A stretch of DNA of 48,615 nucleotides from positions 1 to 48,615 of the forward strand of contig JAJDOB010000012.1 of the NCBI GenBank assembly GCA_022340385.1, in the 5' to 3' direction. Positions 26,431 to 35,295 of this stretch are shown here, one piece after another. The notes under the pieces were generated by a model. That model saw only the letters and a list, made by a program, of their open reading frames with translations, was not told the DNA's origin and searched no databases. Position numbers and translations under genes: made by a program. Source of the stretch: Rhodobacter sp. (lineage in GTDB: Bacteria > Pseudomonadota > Alphaproteobacteria > Rhodobacterales > Rhodobacteraceae). Numbering within the stretch: position 1 is the stretch's first letter; every line of letters starts with the position of its first letter.

Positions 26431-27315
26431 TCAGGCGTTGTTGTTGCCGCCGAACATCCGTTTGATCCAGCCGAACAGCCAGAAGACCGGAACGATCAGC
26501 AGGAACGCGCCCTTCTTCAGGAAGGCCAGAATCACGACCAGCAATCCGGTGGCCGCCGCCTTGCCGTATTTGACACCGACCAGCGTGGCCAGCACGCCGA
26601 CGGCACCGGCGGCCGCGATCTTGTCACCTGACGTGAACGCCGTATACCGTTCGTCTGATCTGGGCGTGTAGATTGCCAGATTGTCGAGCACGATCCGTTC
26701 GATGGCAGCCGGCGACAGGCCGACTTCCATCGGCACCATGACAAATGTGACATAGCCGCGCCGGTCGAACACCGACGCTTTGACATTGGTCGAGACGTCG
26801 CCGCCAAAAGAGATATCGGTGGCGTAATACATCACCTTTTTGTCTTTGTTCAGTGTCGGATAAACGCTCCATTTCACGAAACGGACATCCATATTCAGGC
26901 GCTCGCCCTGGTCTTTCAGCGCGGCCTTCAGCGATTCCTCGATAACCTCGACTTCGGCATCCAGACTTTCGGGATTCCAGTCGTCGAACTTTACGTAGCC
27001 ATCAGAGTTCGGCGGCTCGACAATCAGCGTGTCGGTTTCCCGCGTCGATCCAACAATGAAAGCCTCGATGGTGCTGCAATCGGTCCAGCCCCAGTCTTCC
27101 TTGACGATCCGGCAATAATCCTCGCGCTTGAAATAGTAGCTATCCTGGAATTGCGGAGAAATTTCGCCTCTGGACAGACTCAACGGTTCGGTAAAAACCA
27201 GCGGGTTAAAGTCTCCTCCCTGCGCGTGAACAATTGCCGGGACGCCGGCATAGGGCAGCAGCGCAACCAGCAGGAAAACGAAATTCTCAAAAACAAGTCT
27301 TCTCAGTTTGTCCAT
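26431..27315 (-). CDS. DUF2167-like membrane-anchored protein
   Basis: 294 residues from the ATG at 27315; upstream in-frame GTG and TTG codons are alternative starts. A first hydrophobic segment (FENFVFLLVALLPYAGVPAIVHA) may be a signal peptide. The large soluble region has two cysteines (EDYCRIV, DWGWTDCSTIE). The C-terminus has two helices, around 'SGDKIAAAGAVGVLATLVGVKYG' and 'GAFLLIVPVFWLFGWIKRMFGG'. The GDKIAA...KRMFGG end resembles DUF2167 proteins, but overall similarity must be tested. Function unknown. The gene is preceded by 110 AT-richer bases and then a strong bidirectional terminator. Confidence 0.72.
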   Translation of the reverse strand: MDKLRRLVFENFVFLLVALLPYAGVPAIVHAQGGDFNPLVFTEPLSLSRGEISPQFQDSYYFKREDYCRIVKEDWGWTDCSTIEAFIVGSTRETDTLIVEPPNSDGYVKFDDWNPESLDAEVEVIEESLKAALKDQGERLNMDVRFVKWSVYPTLNKDKKVMYYATDISFGGDVSTNVKASVFDRRGYVTFVMVPMEVGLSPAAIERIVLDNLAIYTPRSDERYTAFTSGDKIAAAGAVGVLATLVGVKYGKAAATGLLVVILAFLKKGAFLLIVPVFWLFGWIKRMFGGNNNA

Positions 27316-27425
27316 CACGTCCAACCTTGACTTAACACCTCACGATAGCCGGGCTTTTACGGCCGGGACAAAAAAATCAGAGGATTTTGTTAATTTTGTG
27401 TCGGCAGGGTAAACAATCAGCCAGC

Positions 27426-27469
27426 ACCAAAGAAAGCGGCGCCCGATTGCGGGCGCCGTTTCTTTGGTG
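27426..27469. terminator. Bidirectional intrinsic terminator after yebC
   Basis: Long near-perfect hairpin: CACCAAAGAAA and CGGCGCCC pair with GGGCGCCG and TTTCTTTGGTG around a GATTGC loop. About nineteen base pairs, with T-rich arms on both strands. It ends yebC (stop at 27487) and also insulates the DUF2167-like gene. Confidence 0.85.
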
Positions 27470-27486
27470 TCACAGACTTGCCGGAA

Positions 27487-28236
27487 CTACTCGGCGCCCA
27501 GTGCTTCCATCACTTCGTCGGACACTTCGAAATTCGCGGTCACCCGCTGGATGTCGTCGTCGTCTTCCAGCACGTCGATCAGGCGCATCAGTTTCTGCGC
27601 CCCGTCCAGATCAAGCTCGGTCGTGGTGGTCGGCTTCCAGATCAGCTTGGTCGACTCGCTTTCGCCCAGTTCCGCTTCCAGCACCGAGGCGACCTCATTC
27701 AGATCGGTGTCGGCGCAATAGATGACATGCCCCTCGTCAGAGCTTTCGACATCTTCCGCCCCGGCCTCGATCGCGGCCATCATCACCGTGTCGTCATCGC
27801 CGACATCGGCGGGATAGGTGATTTCGCCCTTGCGTTCGAACATGAACGACACCGACCCGGTTTCGCCCAGATTGCCGCCGTGCTTGCCGAAGGTCGAGCG
27901 CACCGTGCTTGCGGTGCGGTTCAGGTTGTCGGTCATCGCCTCGACAATCACCGCCACGCCGCCCGGGCCATAGCCCTCGTAGCGGATTTCCTCGTATTCG
28001 TCGCCATCGCCGGCCTGGCTTTTCTTGATCGCGCGGTCGATCACGTCCTTGGGCACCGATTGCGACTTGGCCTCCTTGACCGCCAGCCGCAGGCGCGGGT
28101 TCTTCTCGGGGTCCGGATCGCCCATCTTGGCGGCCACGGTTATCTCTTTGGAAAGCTTAGAGAAAAGCTTTGACCGTATGGCGTCCTGACGCCCCTTACG
28201 GTGCTGGATATTGGCCCATTTGGAATGGCCGGCCAT
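27487..28236 (-). CDS. yebC: YebC/PmpR family regulator or translation factor
   Basis: 249 residues; the start [25 protein letters not shown] is diagnostic. The middle domain has '[32 protein letters not shown]' and '[17 protein letters not shown]'. Members bind DNA as regulators (PmpR), and recent work links YebC to easing ribosome stalling at proline runs; which applies here is unknown. Divergent from the SLC13-type permease with 199 bases between the starts. In many bacteria it neighbours the ruv genes; those are not seen here. Confidence 0.96.
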   Translation of the reverse strand: MAGHSKWANIQHRKGRQDAIRSKLFSKLSKEITVAAKMGDPDPEKNPRLRLAVKEAKSQSVPKDVIDRAIKKSQAGDGDEYEEIRYEGYGPGGVAVIVEAMTDNLNRTASTVRSTFGKHGGNLGETGSVSFMFERKGEITYPADVGDDDTVMMAAIEAGAEDVESSDEGHVIYCADTDLNEVASVLEAELGESESTKLIWKPTTTTELDLDGAQKLMRLIDVLEDDDDIQRVTANFEVSDEVMEALGAE

Positions 28237-28435
28237 GGGAATGTCCTGTCGTTTGGATCTGGTTGCCAGTGCTATAGGTCAGGTCCGGGGGCGGTTTCAA
28301 GATCGCCGCTGCTGCCACTGCGCAACCGCCGCCGCATCCGCGCTGCCAAATCGGCCGGATTGCACCGAACCGCCGCGCACGGCACATGCGAAATACCCGG
28401 TTTCCACGGCCCGCCTGCACCACTAATGTTGCGCC

Positions 28436-30208
28436 ATGACCAGTGACCAGATCATCCTTTTCGCCCTGTTCGCCGGTGTGTTCGGCATGTTGCTGTGGGG
28501 CCGGTTCCGTTATGACCTCGTGGCGTTTTCCGCGCTGATGCTGGGCGTCGTGCTGGGCGTCGTGCCCACGAAAGAGGCGTTTTCCGGCTTTGGCCACCCG
28601 GCGACGCTGGTGGTGGCGCTGGTGCTGGTGGTGTCTGCCGGGCTGGTGCGCTCGGGGGCGGTGTTCCTGATCACCCGCACGCTGGTCGACAGCACCCGCA
28701 GCCTTGGGACGCATATCGCGATCATGGGCGGCATCGGCGGCATCCTGTCCGCCTTCATGAACAATGTCGCGGCTCTTGCGCTGCTGATGCCCGTCGACAT
28801 TCAGACCGCGCGCAAGGCGGGCCGCGCGCCGGGGCTCAGCCTGATGCCGCTGTCCTTTGCCACGATCCTTGGCGGCATGGTCACGCTGATCGGCACGCCC
28901 CCCAACATCATCATCGCGGCCATCCGCGAGGATTCGCTGGGCGCGCCCTTCAAGATGTTCGATTTCGCCCCTGTGGGCGCCATCGCGGCCATCGCCGGAC
29001 TGGCTTTTGTGGCGCTGATCGGCTGGCGCCTGATCCCGCAGCCGGACGCGGACAGCGCGACAGAGACCGAAGGCGCGGAATTCGTGGCCGAACTGACCGT
29101 GCCCGAGGGGTCCAGGCATGTCGGCAAACGGCTGGAGGATCTTTATGAACTGGCCGAGAAGAACGATGTCGCGATCCTCGGGCTGGCGCGCGACGGCAAG
29201 CGGCTGTTCGGCACCCAGCGGCGCGGCGAAATCCGCGCCAATGATGCGCTGGTGATCGAGGCGGACCCCCATGCGCTGGATGAATTCCGCGCCGCGCTTT
29301 CGCTCGCCTTCGCCGAACCGGGACGCGAGGCGCATCTCAAGGCCGAAGGCAGCGGGCTGAGCAAGATCGAGGTCGTGGTGCCGGAAGGCGCGCGCATCAA
29401 CGGCAAGACCTCGTCTTCGGTCGGGCTGGCCTGGCGGCGCAGCGCGGTCCTTCTGGGGATCTCGCGCAAGGGTGCGCGCATTCGTCGCCAGGTGCGCAAG
29501 ACCGTGGTCAACCCCGGCGATATCCTGTTGCTGCTGGTGCCGCAGGGCAAAGAGACGGACGTGACCGAATGGCTGGGCTGCCTGCCGCTGGCGACACGCG
29601 GTCTGACCGTGACGCAGGACCAGAAAGTCTGGTGGGGCATCGGCATGTTCGCCGCCGCCGTCGCCGCCGCGTCGCTGGGGCTGGTCTATCTTCCGGTGGC
29701 ACTGGGACTGGTCGTGATCGGATTCATTCTGACGAAAATCCTGCCGATCAGCGAGATCTACGACCATATCGAATGGCCCGTCGTGGTGCTGCTGGGTTCG
29801 ATGATCCCGCTGGGGGCCGCACTGGAGACCTCGGGCGGGACAGAGCTGATTTCCGGCACGCTGGTCGGGCTGACCGGGGGCATGCCGCCCTGGGCGATCC
29901 TGACGGTGCTGATGGTGGTGACGATGACGCTGTCGGACGTGCTGAACAACACCGCCACCACCATCGTCGCGGCACCGGTCGGCATCCAGATGGCGCAATC
30001 GCTGGGCGTGTCGCCCGATCCGTTCCTGATGGCGGTCGCGGTGGCGGCGTCCTGCGCGTTCCTGACCCCGATCGGGCACAAGAACAACACGCTGATCCTT
30101 GGGCCGGGCGGCTATCGTTTTGGCGATTACTGGCGCACCGGCCTGCCGCTGGAAATCATCATCGTCGCAGTCTCGATCCCGGCGATTCTGGTGTTCTGGC
30201 CGCTTTAG
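28436..30208 (+). CDS. SLC13/DASS-type permease with two TrkA-C domains (first copy)
   Basis: 590 residues. About eleven membrane helices are interrupted by a cytoplasmic middle (about 220-385) with two TrkA-C/RCK-C domains: 'AELTVPEGSRHVGKRLEDL...RANDALVIEADP' and 'VVVPEGARINGKTSSSVGL...VNPGDILLLLVP'. Helical-hairpin motifs are SAFMNNVAALALLMPV and LIGTPPNIIIAA in the first half and LSDVLNNTATTIVAAPVG and TPIGHKNNTLILGPGGY in the second. The canonical SNT is replaced by MNN/LNN, so it may not carry the usual dicarboxylates; sulfate, anions or sulfonates are possible. A homologue of similar design lies at 31055. Confidence 0.87.
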   Translation: MTSDQIILFALFAGVFGMLLWGRFRYDLVAFSALMLGVVLGVVPTKEAFSGFGHPATLVVALVLVVSAGLVRSGAVFLITRTLVDSTRSLGTHIAIMGGIGGILSAFMNNVAALALLMPVDIQTARKAGRAPGLSLMPLSFATILGGMVTLIGTPPNIIIAAIREDSLGAPFKMFDFAPVGAIAAIAGLAFVALIGWRLIPQPDADSATETEGAEFVAELTVPEGSRHVGKRLEDLYELAEKNDVAILGLARDGKRLFGTQRRGEIRANDALVIEADPHALDEFRAALSLAFAEPGREAHLKAEGSGLSKIEVVVPEGARINGKTSSSVGLAWRRSAVLLGISRKGARIRRQVRKTVVNPGDILLLLVPQGKETDVTEWLGCLPLATRGLTVTQDQKVWWGIGMFAAAVAAASLGLVYLPVALGLVVIGFILTKILPISEIYDHIEWPVVVLLGSMIPLGAALETSGGTELISGTLVGLTGGMPPWAILTVLMVVTMTLSDVLNNTATTIVAAPVGIQMAQSLGVSPDPFLMAVAVAASCAFLTPIGHKNNTLILGPGGYRFGDYWRTGLPLEIIIVAVSIPAILVFWPL

Positions 30209-30351
30209 GTGGCATCGGCATCACCGTGCCTGTCCGGAAATTCCAAACCTGCGGCGGATTTCGCGAATGATGCGGCCCGCAGGGCCCGTGCGGAACCAGC
30301 CGGTCAGGCGTCTTGACAGGCCGACCCATCGCCGGAAAACCCCCCGATGTT

Positions 30352-31044
30352 CTAGGACTCGTCGCCATCCGCCCGCGACAGTTCAAGGTTGCTGTGCCGG
30401 CCCAGCCCGTAACGCAATGACAGCGCGATGACACCAAGGCTCAGAACCAGCCAGACCGCGCCCCACAGCATGGTTCCGCCGCCAAGATACTCTGCCAGCA
30501 TACGCGCATCCGACGGCAGATCGGATCGCGCCAGCGTGTCGCTGAATATGTCGGCGGGCACATAGATCATGCTGGTCAGCCCGATCAGGCGCAGCGCAAG
30601 GTCACTGGCCTGATGCGGCAGATACCGCGCAATCGCCAGCATCATCACGCCGGCAACGCCGGTGAAGGCCAACGCGAAAAGATCGCGCATGTAGATCCCC
30701 GCGACCGCCAGCAAGGCCAGCCCAAGACCCGCGATGATCGCCCTGTCGAACCGCGTGCGCAGTGCCGCCAGAAACAGCACCACCCCCAGCACCAGCGACC
30801 CGATATATCCCGCCGTCAGGATGGCAAAGCGATTGCCGCCACGGGTCCAGGTGACGCCGCCCTCATCGGCATTGACAGAGATGCTGACGACTTCGCCGCC
30901 GCTGAGCCATGCCGCCAGCGCATGCGACAGCTCGTGGAAGAAGACGACCAGCACCTTCAGCGGCACGATCACCGGCGTCGGCCACAGCGCGACAACCAGC
31001 GCGATCAGCCCCAGAAGCTGCCAATGCCCGCGCAGCCAGGTCAC
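30352..31044 (-). CDS. M50-type membrane metallopeptidase
   Basis: 230 residues with about six helices. The zinc motif is H37-E38-LS-H41 in VVFFHELSHALAAWLSGGEV, inside a membrane helix, as in M50 (site-2 protease-like) and the M50B-like subgroup. The third metal ligand (an NxxPxxxLDG-like motif) is not obvious, so activity is uncertain; this fits the short M50B-like group. It is ten bases after the SLC13 gene on the same strand, so it is cotranscribed with it and the rest of the mgtE operon. Substrate unknown. Confidence 0.8.
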   Translation of the reverse strand: MTWLRGHWQLLGLIALVVALWPTPVIVPLKVLVVFFHELSHALAAWLSGGEVVSISVNADEGGVTWTRGGNRFAILTAGYIGSLVLGVVLFLAALRTRFDRAIIAGLGLALLAVAGIYMRDLFALAFTGVAGVMMLAIARYLPHQASDLALRLIGLTSMIYVPADIFSDTLARSDLPSDARMLAEYLGGGTMLWGAVWLVLSLGVIALSLRYGLGRHSNLELSRADGDES

Positions 31045-31054
31045 AGCAGCCAGG

Positions 31055-32833
31055 TCACAGCGGCCAGATGAACGGGATGATCGCGCTGGCCAGCAACCCG
31101 ATGCTGAGGTTCAGCGGAATCCCGACGCGCAGGAAATCGGTGAACTTGTAGCCGCCCGGACCGTAGACCAGCATGTTGGTCTGATACCCGATCGGCGTGG
31201 CAAAGGACGCCGAGGCCGCAACCATCACCGCCACAACCAGCGGGCGCGCATCAATGCCCAACGCGGTCGCCAGCCCGATGGCAATCGGCGTGACCACCAC
31301 CGCCACCGCGTTGTTCGACACCATTTCGGTCAGCACGCTGGTCAGCAGGTAGATCGCCCAGACGATCAGGAACGGCGGCAGCTTGCCCAGATAGGGTGCG
31401 ACCGCCTCGACGATCAGACGGACCGCGCCGGATTCCTCTAGCGCCGCACCGATCGCCAGCATCGAAAAGATCAGCGCCAGCAATCGCCCGTCGACAAAGG
31501 AAAATGCCTCTTCGGCGTCGATGCAGCGGGTGATCAGCACCAGCGCAACCGCCACCACCGCCAGCAGGAAGATCGGCGCCACGCCCAGCGCCGCCAGCAC
31601 CACGATCCCCAGCAGCGCGACCAGCGCCATCGGCGCATGACCGCGCCGGAACGCCCGTGCCGAAGGGCGCGAGACATCGACCAGCCGCATGTCCTGCGCC
31701 AGCCGCTGGATGTCCTCGATCGCGCCTTCCAGCAGCAGCGTGTCGCCGACCCGCACCACCAGCTCGTCCAGTTGCATGCCGATGTTCTGGTTGCGCCGGT
31801 GCACCGCCAGCGGATAGACGCCATAGCGCCGCCGCAGCCGCATTTCGCCCAGCGACCGCCCGACCATCCGGCAACCCGGCGTGATCAGCACCTCGACGGT
31901 CTCGGTCTCCACCGCGGACACCTGATCGACCCGGCGCAGGGATTTGTCGCGTTGCAGGCCCAGCAATTCGGTCATCTTGGTGCGCAGCACCACCCGGTCG
32001 CCGACTTCCAGCGTCACGCCCTTCAGGTTGCGTCGCAGCGAGGCATCGCCGCGGATCACGTCGACCAGCCGCACGCCCTCGCGCTTGAACAGTTGCACGC
32101 CGGTCACGTCGCGCCCGATCAGGTTGCTGTCATGCGGAATCACCGCTTCGGTGAAGAATTTCATGTTCTTGCGGTCGCTCAGAAGCGACGCCATGCTGTC
32201 GCGGTCCGGCAGCAGGCGCGGCGCGACAAAGCGCATGTAGAGCATGCCCCACAGCACCAGGATCAGCCCCAGCGGCGTGACCTCGAATATCGAGAACGCC
32301 GCCAGCCCCTGGGCCCGCGCCACACCGTCGACCAACAGGTTGGTCGAGGTGCCGATCAGCGTCAGCGTGCCACCAAGGATGGCGGCATAGCTTAGCGGAA
32401 TCAACAACTTGGAAGCAGACACGTCCAGTTTCCGGGCCAGTTGCACGAACACCGGGATCATCACCACCACAACCGGCGTGTTCGACACCACCGCCGAGGC
32501 CAGGACCACGAACGCCATCAACGCCGCCACCGCCAGCGCCGGGCGCGTCGCGGCATGGCTTTCGGCAAAACTGGTGAACCTGTCCAGCGCCCCGGTGCGC
32601 ACCAGCGCGCCCATCACGATGAACATCGCCGCAATCGTCCAGGGCGCCGGATTCGACAGAACGCTCAGCGCCGCCTCGTACGGCAGCAGCCCCAGCACCA
32701 GCATCGTGGCCGCGCCGGCGATCGCCACCACCTCTGTCGGGTAGCGTTCGCGCAGGAACAGCACGAACATCACCGCGACCACGGCCAGGGTCAGCGCAGC
32801 TTCGCCGGTTTCAGAGAGTGTGAACAAATTCAT
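31055..32833 (-). CDS. SLC13/DASS-type permease with two TrkA-C domains (second copy)
   Basis: 592 residues, same layout as the copy at 28436: membrane half, about 160-residue cytoplasmic insert with two TrkA-C domains ('NLIGRDVTGVQLFKREGVRLV...LEVGDRVVLRTKM' and 'VEVLITPGCRMVGRSLGEMRL...VRVGDTLLLEG'), second membrane half. Motifs SAVVSNTPVVVVMIPV, LIGTSTNLLVDG, MVSNNAVAVVVTPI and TPIGYQTNMLVYGPGGY are present; here the first SNT is intact. It lies 13 bases after the EamA gene and 10 before the M50 peptidase gene, so it is in an operon. Confidence 0.9.
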   Translation of the reverse strand: MNLFTLSETGEAALTLAVVAVMFVLFLRERYPTEVVAIAGAATMLVLGLLPYEAALSVLSNPAPWTIAAMFIVMGALVRTGALDRFTSFAESHAATRPALAVAALMAFVVLASAVVSNTPVVVVMIPVFVQLARKLDVSASKLLIPLSYAAILGGTLTLIGTSTNLLVDGVARAQGLAAFSIFEVTPLGLILVLWGMLYMRFVAPRLLPDRDSMASLLSDRKNMKFFTEAVIPHDSNLIGRDVTGVQLFKREGVRLVDVIRGDASLRRNLKGVTLEVGDRVVLRTKMTELLGLQRDKSLRRVDQVSAVETETVEVLITPGCRMVGRSLGEMRLRRRYGVYPLAVHRRNQNIGMQLDELVVRVGDTLLLEGAIEDIQRLAQDMRLVDVSRPSARAFRRGHAPMALVALLGIVVLAALGVAPIFLLAVVAVALVLITRCIDAEEAFSFVDGRLLALIFSMLAIGAALEESGAVRLIVEAVAPYLGKLPPFLIVWAIYLLTSVLTEMVSNNAVAVVVTPIAIGLATALGIDARPLVVAVMVAASASFATPIGYQTNMLVYGPGGYKFTDFLRVGIPLNLSIGLLASAIIPFIWPL

Positions 32834-32846
32834 GCGTGACCCGCGG

Positions 32847-33788
32847 TTAAGGTGTCCGTCGTCTATCCTGACGGGCTTCGTGCCCGGCTACAACTGCGAG
32901 TCCGGCCTGCGCGCTGCGCGGCTGCACCAGGAACAGGCCGGTGAACATCAGTGCCAGCGCCGCCCAGACCCAGCCGGAATACTGTTCTGCCAGCAACCAG
33001 ATCGACCACAGGATACCGAAACCCGTCACCAGATAGCTGACCTGTGCGGCAAATACCGCGCCCGCGCGCATCACCAGCCAGACATAGACGGAATAGACCG
33101 CGGCATGGATCACCGAACTGGTCACGATCGCCGCGTCCGGCGCGCCATAGGGCGGCCACGGGTTGATCCACTGGCCGCTCAGCACTGCCAGCGGCAGGAC
33201 GATCAGCACCGCCATCACCGAGGCCCCGCACAGCAACTGGATCGGGTTCAGCCCGGCCATGCCGTATTTCGCCACCACATTGGCTTCGAAGCCGTAAAAC
33301 GCCGGGGCGACCAGCGCCAGTGGGACGAACATGATCATCGCGCGCTCGGGCAGGCTGGCCTCTGGCCCGATCAGCAGGACAACCCCGGCAAGGCCGCAGA
33401 CCAGCCCGCCCAGCCGGATCCAGCTGAACCGGTCATTGGCCATCAGCAGCGCAATGGGAAAGGCGAACATCGGCACCGATGACATCAGGATCGCGATCAC
33501 ACCGGCGGGCAGGTAAACCGCAGCCTGGTAAGAGACCGCGTTCGGCAGCACCGTGCCGACCAGCGCCACGAACAGGTACATCCTGACCTGCGCGCGGCCG
33601 AACACCAGCCGTTGCCCGCGCAGCGCAAGGATCGACCCCAGCAGCAGGCTGGAAATCACCACTTGCCAGAAGATCAGCCCGAACTGGCGATAGCCCTCGC
33701 TGACCGCGATCTTGGCCAGCGGCATCGTCGCCCCCCAGCCCATGCCCATCACCACCAGCAGCGCAATCAGGAACACACGCTCGCCCAT
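32847..33788 (-). CDS. EamA/DMT family permease
   Basis: 313 residues from the ATG at 33788 (MGERVFLIALLVVMGMGWGATMPLAKIAVSEG); the longer open frame upstream is not coding. Two EamA repeats, ten predicted helices; 'YLPAGVIAILMSSVPMFAFPIALLMANDRF' closes the first repeat and 'AVFAAQVSYLVTGFGILWSIWLLAEQYSGWVW' the second. The substrate is unknown. Probably transcribed with the YmdB-like gene upstream (55 bases) and the SLC13-type permease downstream. Confidence 0.9.
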   Translation of the reverse strand: MGERVFLIALLVVMGMGWGATMPLAKIAVSEGYRQFGLIFWQVVISSLLLGSILALRGQRLVFGRAQVRMYLFVALVGTVLPNAVSYQAAVYLPAGVIAILMSSVPMFAFPIALLMANDRFSWIRLGGLVCGLAGVVLLIGPEASLPERAMIMFVPLALVAPAFYGFEANVVAKYGMAGLNPIQLLCGASVMAVLIVLPLAVLSGQWINPWPPYGAPDAAIVTSSVIHAAVYSVYVWLVMRAGAVFAAQVSYLVTGFGILWSIWLLAEQYSGWVWAALALMFTGLFLVQPRSAQAGLAVVAGHEARQDRRRTP

Positions 33789-33843
33789 TATCGTCGGCCC
33801 GCCATCGTCCCCGGTTCGCGCATCCCGTCGGCCCGCACCCGGT

Positions 33844-34656
33844 TCAAGGCGATGCCGCCTGCAATCGCCCGCCCTCGCGCACCATCGCCACCGATATCGC
33901 CTTGCCGGTGCGGTCGTCGGTTTCCACGAACAGCCCCGACAGCGTTGCGGCACCCACCGCCGGGGTGAACCGCCCGCCCGACATGCCGGTGACAAAGCGG
34001 CGCATCGGCTCTGCCTTGTCCATGCCGATGACCGAATCGTAGTCGCCGCACATGCCCGCATCGCTGAGATAGCCGGTGCCGCCGGGCAAGATCATCGCAT
34101 CCGCCGTCGGCACATGGGTATGGGTGCCGACCACGATGCTGGCCCGGCCGTCGCACCAATGGCCCATCGCCATCTTTTCGCTGGTCGCCTCGCAATGCAT
34201 ATCGACCAGAACCGCCGCCGCCTGCCCGCCCAGCGGATGCGCCTTCAGCACCGGTTCGATGGTAGAGAACGGATCGTCATAGGGCCGTTTCATGAACACC
34301 TGCCCCAGCACCTGCGCCACCAGTATCTTGCGCCCGCGCGTTGCCTCGAACAGGCGCGCGCCCTGCCCCGGCGCGCCCTTGGCAAAGTTCAGCGGCCGCA
34401 ATATCCGCGGCTCCTGCGCGATGAAGCCCTGCATGTCGCGCTGATCAAAGGCATGATCGCCCAGCGTCAGGCAATCCGCGCCCGCGTCCAGCAATGCGGT
34501 GGCATGCGCCGGCGACAGCCCGGCGCCGTTGGTCGCATTCTCGCCATTCACCACGACGAAATCCAGGCGCCACGCCTCGCGCAGCCCCTTCAGGCGGTCC
34601 CGGATCGCATCGCGCCCGGAACGCCCCATTACATCGCCCAGAAACAATATTCTCAT
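33844..34656 (-). CDS. YmdB-like metallophosphoesterase (TIGR00282 family)
   Basis: 270 residues. MRILFLGDVMGRSGRDAI holds the first metal-binding Asp8; 'VVVNGENATNGAGLSP' and 'GADCLTLGDHAFDQRD' supply the second-metal Glu, Asn and Asp/His ligands, and 'IVVGTHTHVPTADAMIL' the last histidines. YmdB of Bacillus is a 2',3'-cyclic nucleotide phosphodiesterase that affects RNA turnover; the same chemistry is likely here but the role is not shown. The usual partner RNase Y is absent in this group. It lies between the cyclo-ligase and an EamA permease. Confidence 0.93.
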   Translation of the reverse strand: MRILFLGDVMGRSGRDAIRDRLKGLREAWRLDFVVVNGENATNGAGLSPAHATALLDAGADCLTLGDHAFDQRDMQGFIAQEPRILRPLNFAKGAPGQGARLFEATRGRKILVAQVLGQVFMKRPYDDPFSTIEPVLKAHPLGGQAAAVLVDMHCEATSEKMAMGHWCDGRASIVVGTHTHVPTADAMILPGGTGYLSDAGMCGDYDSVIGMDKAEPMRRFVTGMSGGRFTPAVGAATLSGLFVETDDRTGKAISVAMVREGGRLQAASP

Positions 34657-34740
34657 GGATCATGCCCTAGGACGCCGCATGGGAAGGAACAAGATTTTTC
34701 GAACCTGGTCGGCGATATCCCTGCCCCGAATCCGGCGGTC

Positions 34741-35295
34741 TCAGTCAAAATGCGTGACCCCGGCCTCGGTCACGATCATGTCCAGCCGCTGATCCGTCGG
34801 TTCGATCGGCACCTCGGCCACTTCCTGCGCGCCAAAGGCATAGCCGATCGCAACCGTCGCCCGCGAGGCGCGCAGCCGCTCCAGCGTGCGGTCATAGAAG
34901 CCGCCGCCATAGCCCAGCCGGAAGCCGCGCGCATCGAATGCCAGCAGCGGCACGATCAGCACCTCGGGCGTCAGCACCTCGGCCTCTGCCGGAACCCGCG
35001 CCCCGAACGGACCAAGGACCATGGCGCAGCCCGGAGTCCACCGGTGAAAGTCCAGCGGCCGCGCCTTGCCCACGATCACCGGAACGCAGACCGGGCCATC
35101 CCATCCGGCCATCACCGGCACCGGGTCGATTTCTGTCCGGATCGGCATAAAACCGGACAGCACCCGCCCCGCATAAGGCGCAAGGGCCTCGCGCAGGGCG
35201 CCCTGCGCGGCGGCGTCCAGCCCGGTACGGAACGCGGCCTTGCGCGCGGCAAAGGCGGCCTGGCGCGCGGCGTCCTTGTCGTTGAGCGTGCTCAT
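34741..35295 (-). CDS. fau: 5-formyltetrahydrofolate cyclo-ligase
   Basis: 184 residues. It converts 5-formyl-THF to 5,10-methenyl-THF with ATP, returning a dead-end folate to use. 'LSGFMPIRTEIDP' includes the substrate-binding region, and the ATP-binding signature GFRLGYGGGFYDRTLERL is intact, with 'IGYAFGAQEVAEVPIEPTDQRLDMIVTE' at the end. It overlaps the mgtE stop by four bases (ATGA), so translation is coupled. Confidence 0.93.
   Translation of the reverse strand: MSTLNDKDAARQAAFAARKAAFRTGLDAAAQGALREALAPYAGRVLSGFMPIRTEIDPVPVMAGWDGPVCVPVIVGKARPLDFHRWTPGCAMVLGPFGARVPAEAEVLTPEVLIVPLLAFDARGFRLGYGGGFYDRTLERLRASRATVAIGYAFGAQEVAEVPIEPTDQRLDMIVTEAGVTHFD

Noticed and set aside
24127-26631. 834-codon plus-strand frame over LysE and MFS genes
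   Set aside because: It spans genes on both strands, is Arg/His/Gln-rich without domains, and lies in other frames than the real genes.
28196-30079. 627-codon minus-strand frame over the SLC13 permease gene
   Set aside because: Histidine- and glutamine-rich antisense shadow of a real polytopic permease.
33789-34061. Longer start for the EamA gene at 32847
   Set aside because: The extra 91 residues are Arg/Cys-rich noise overlapping the YmdB-like gene; the membrane protein begins MGERVFLIAL at 33788.
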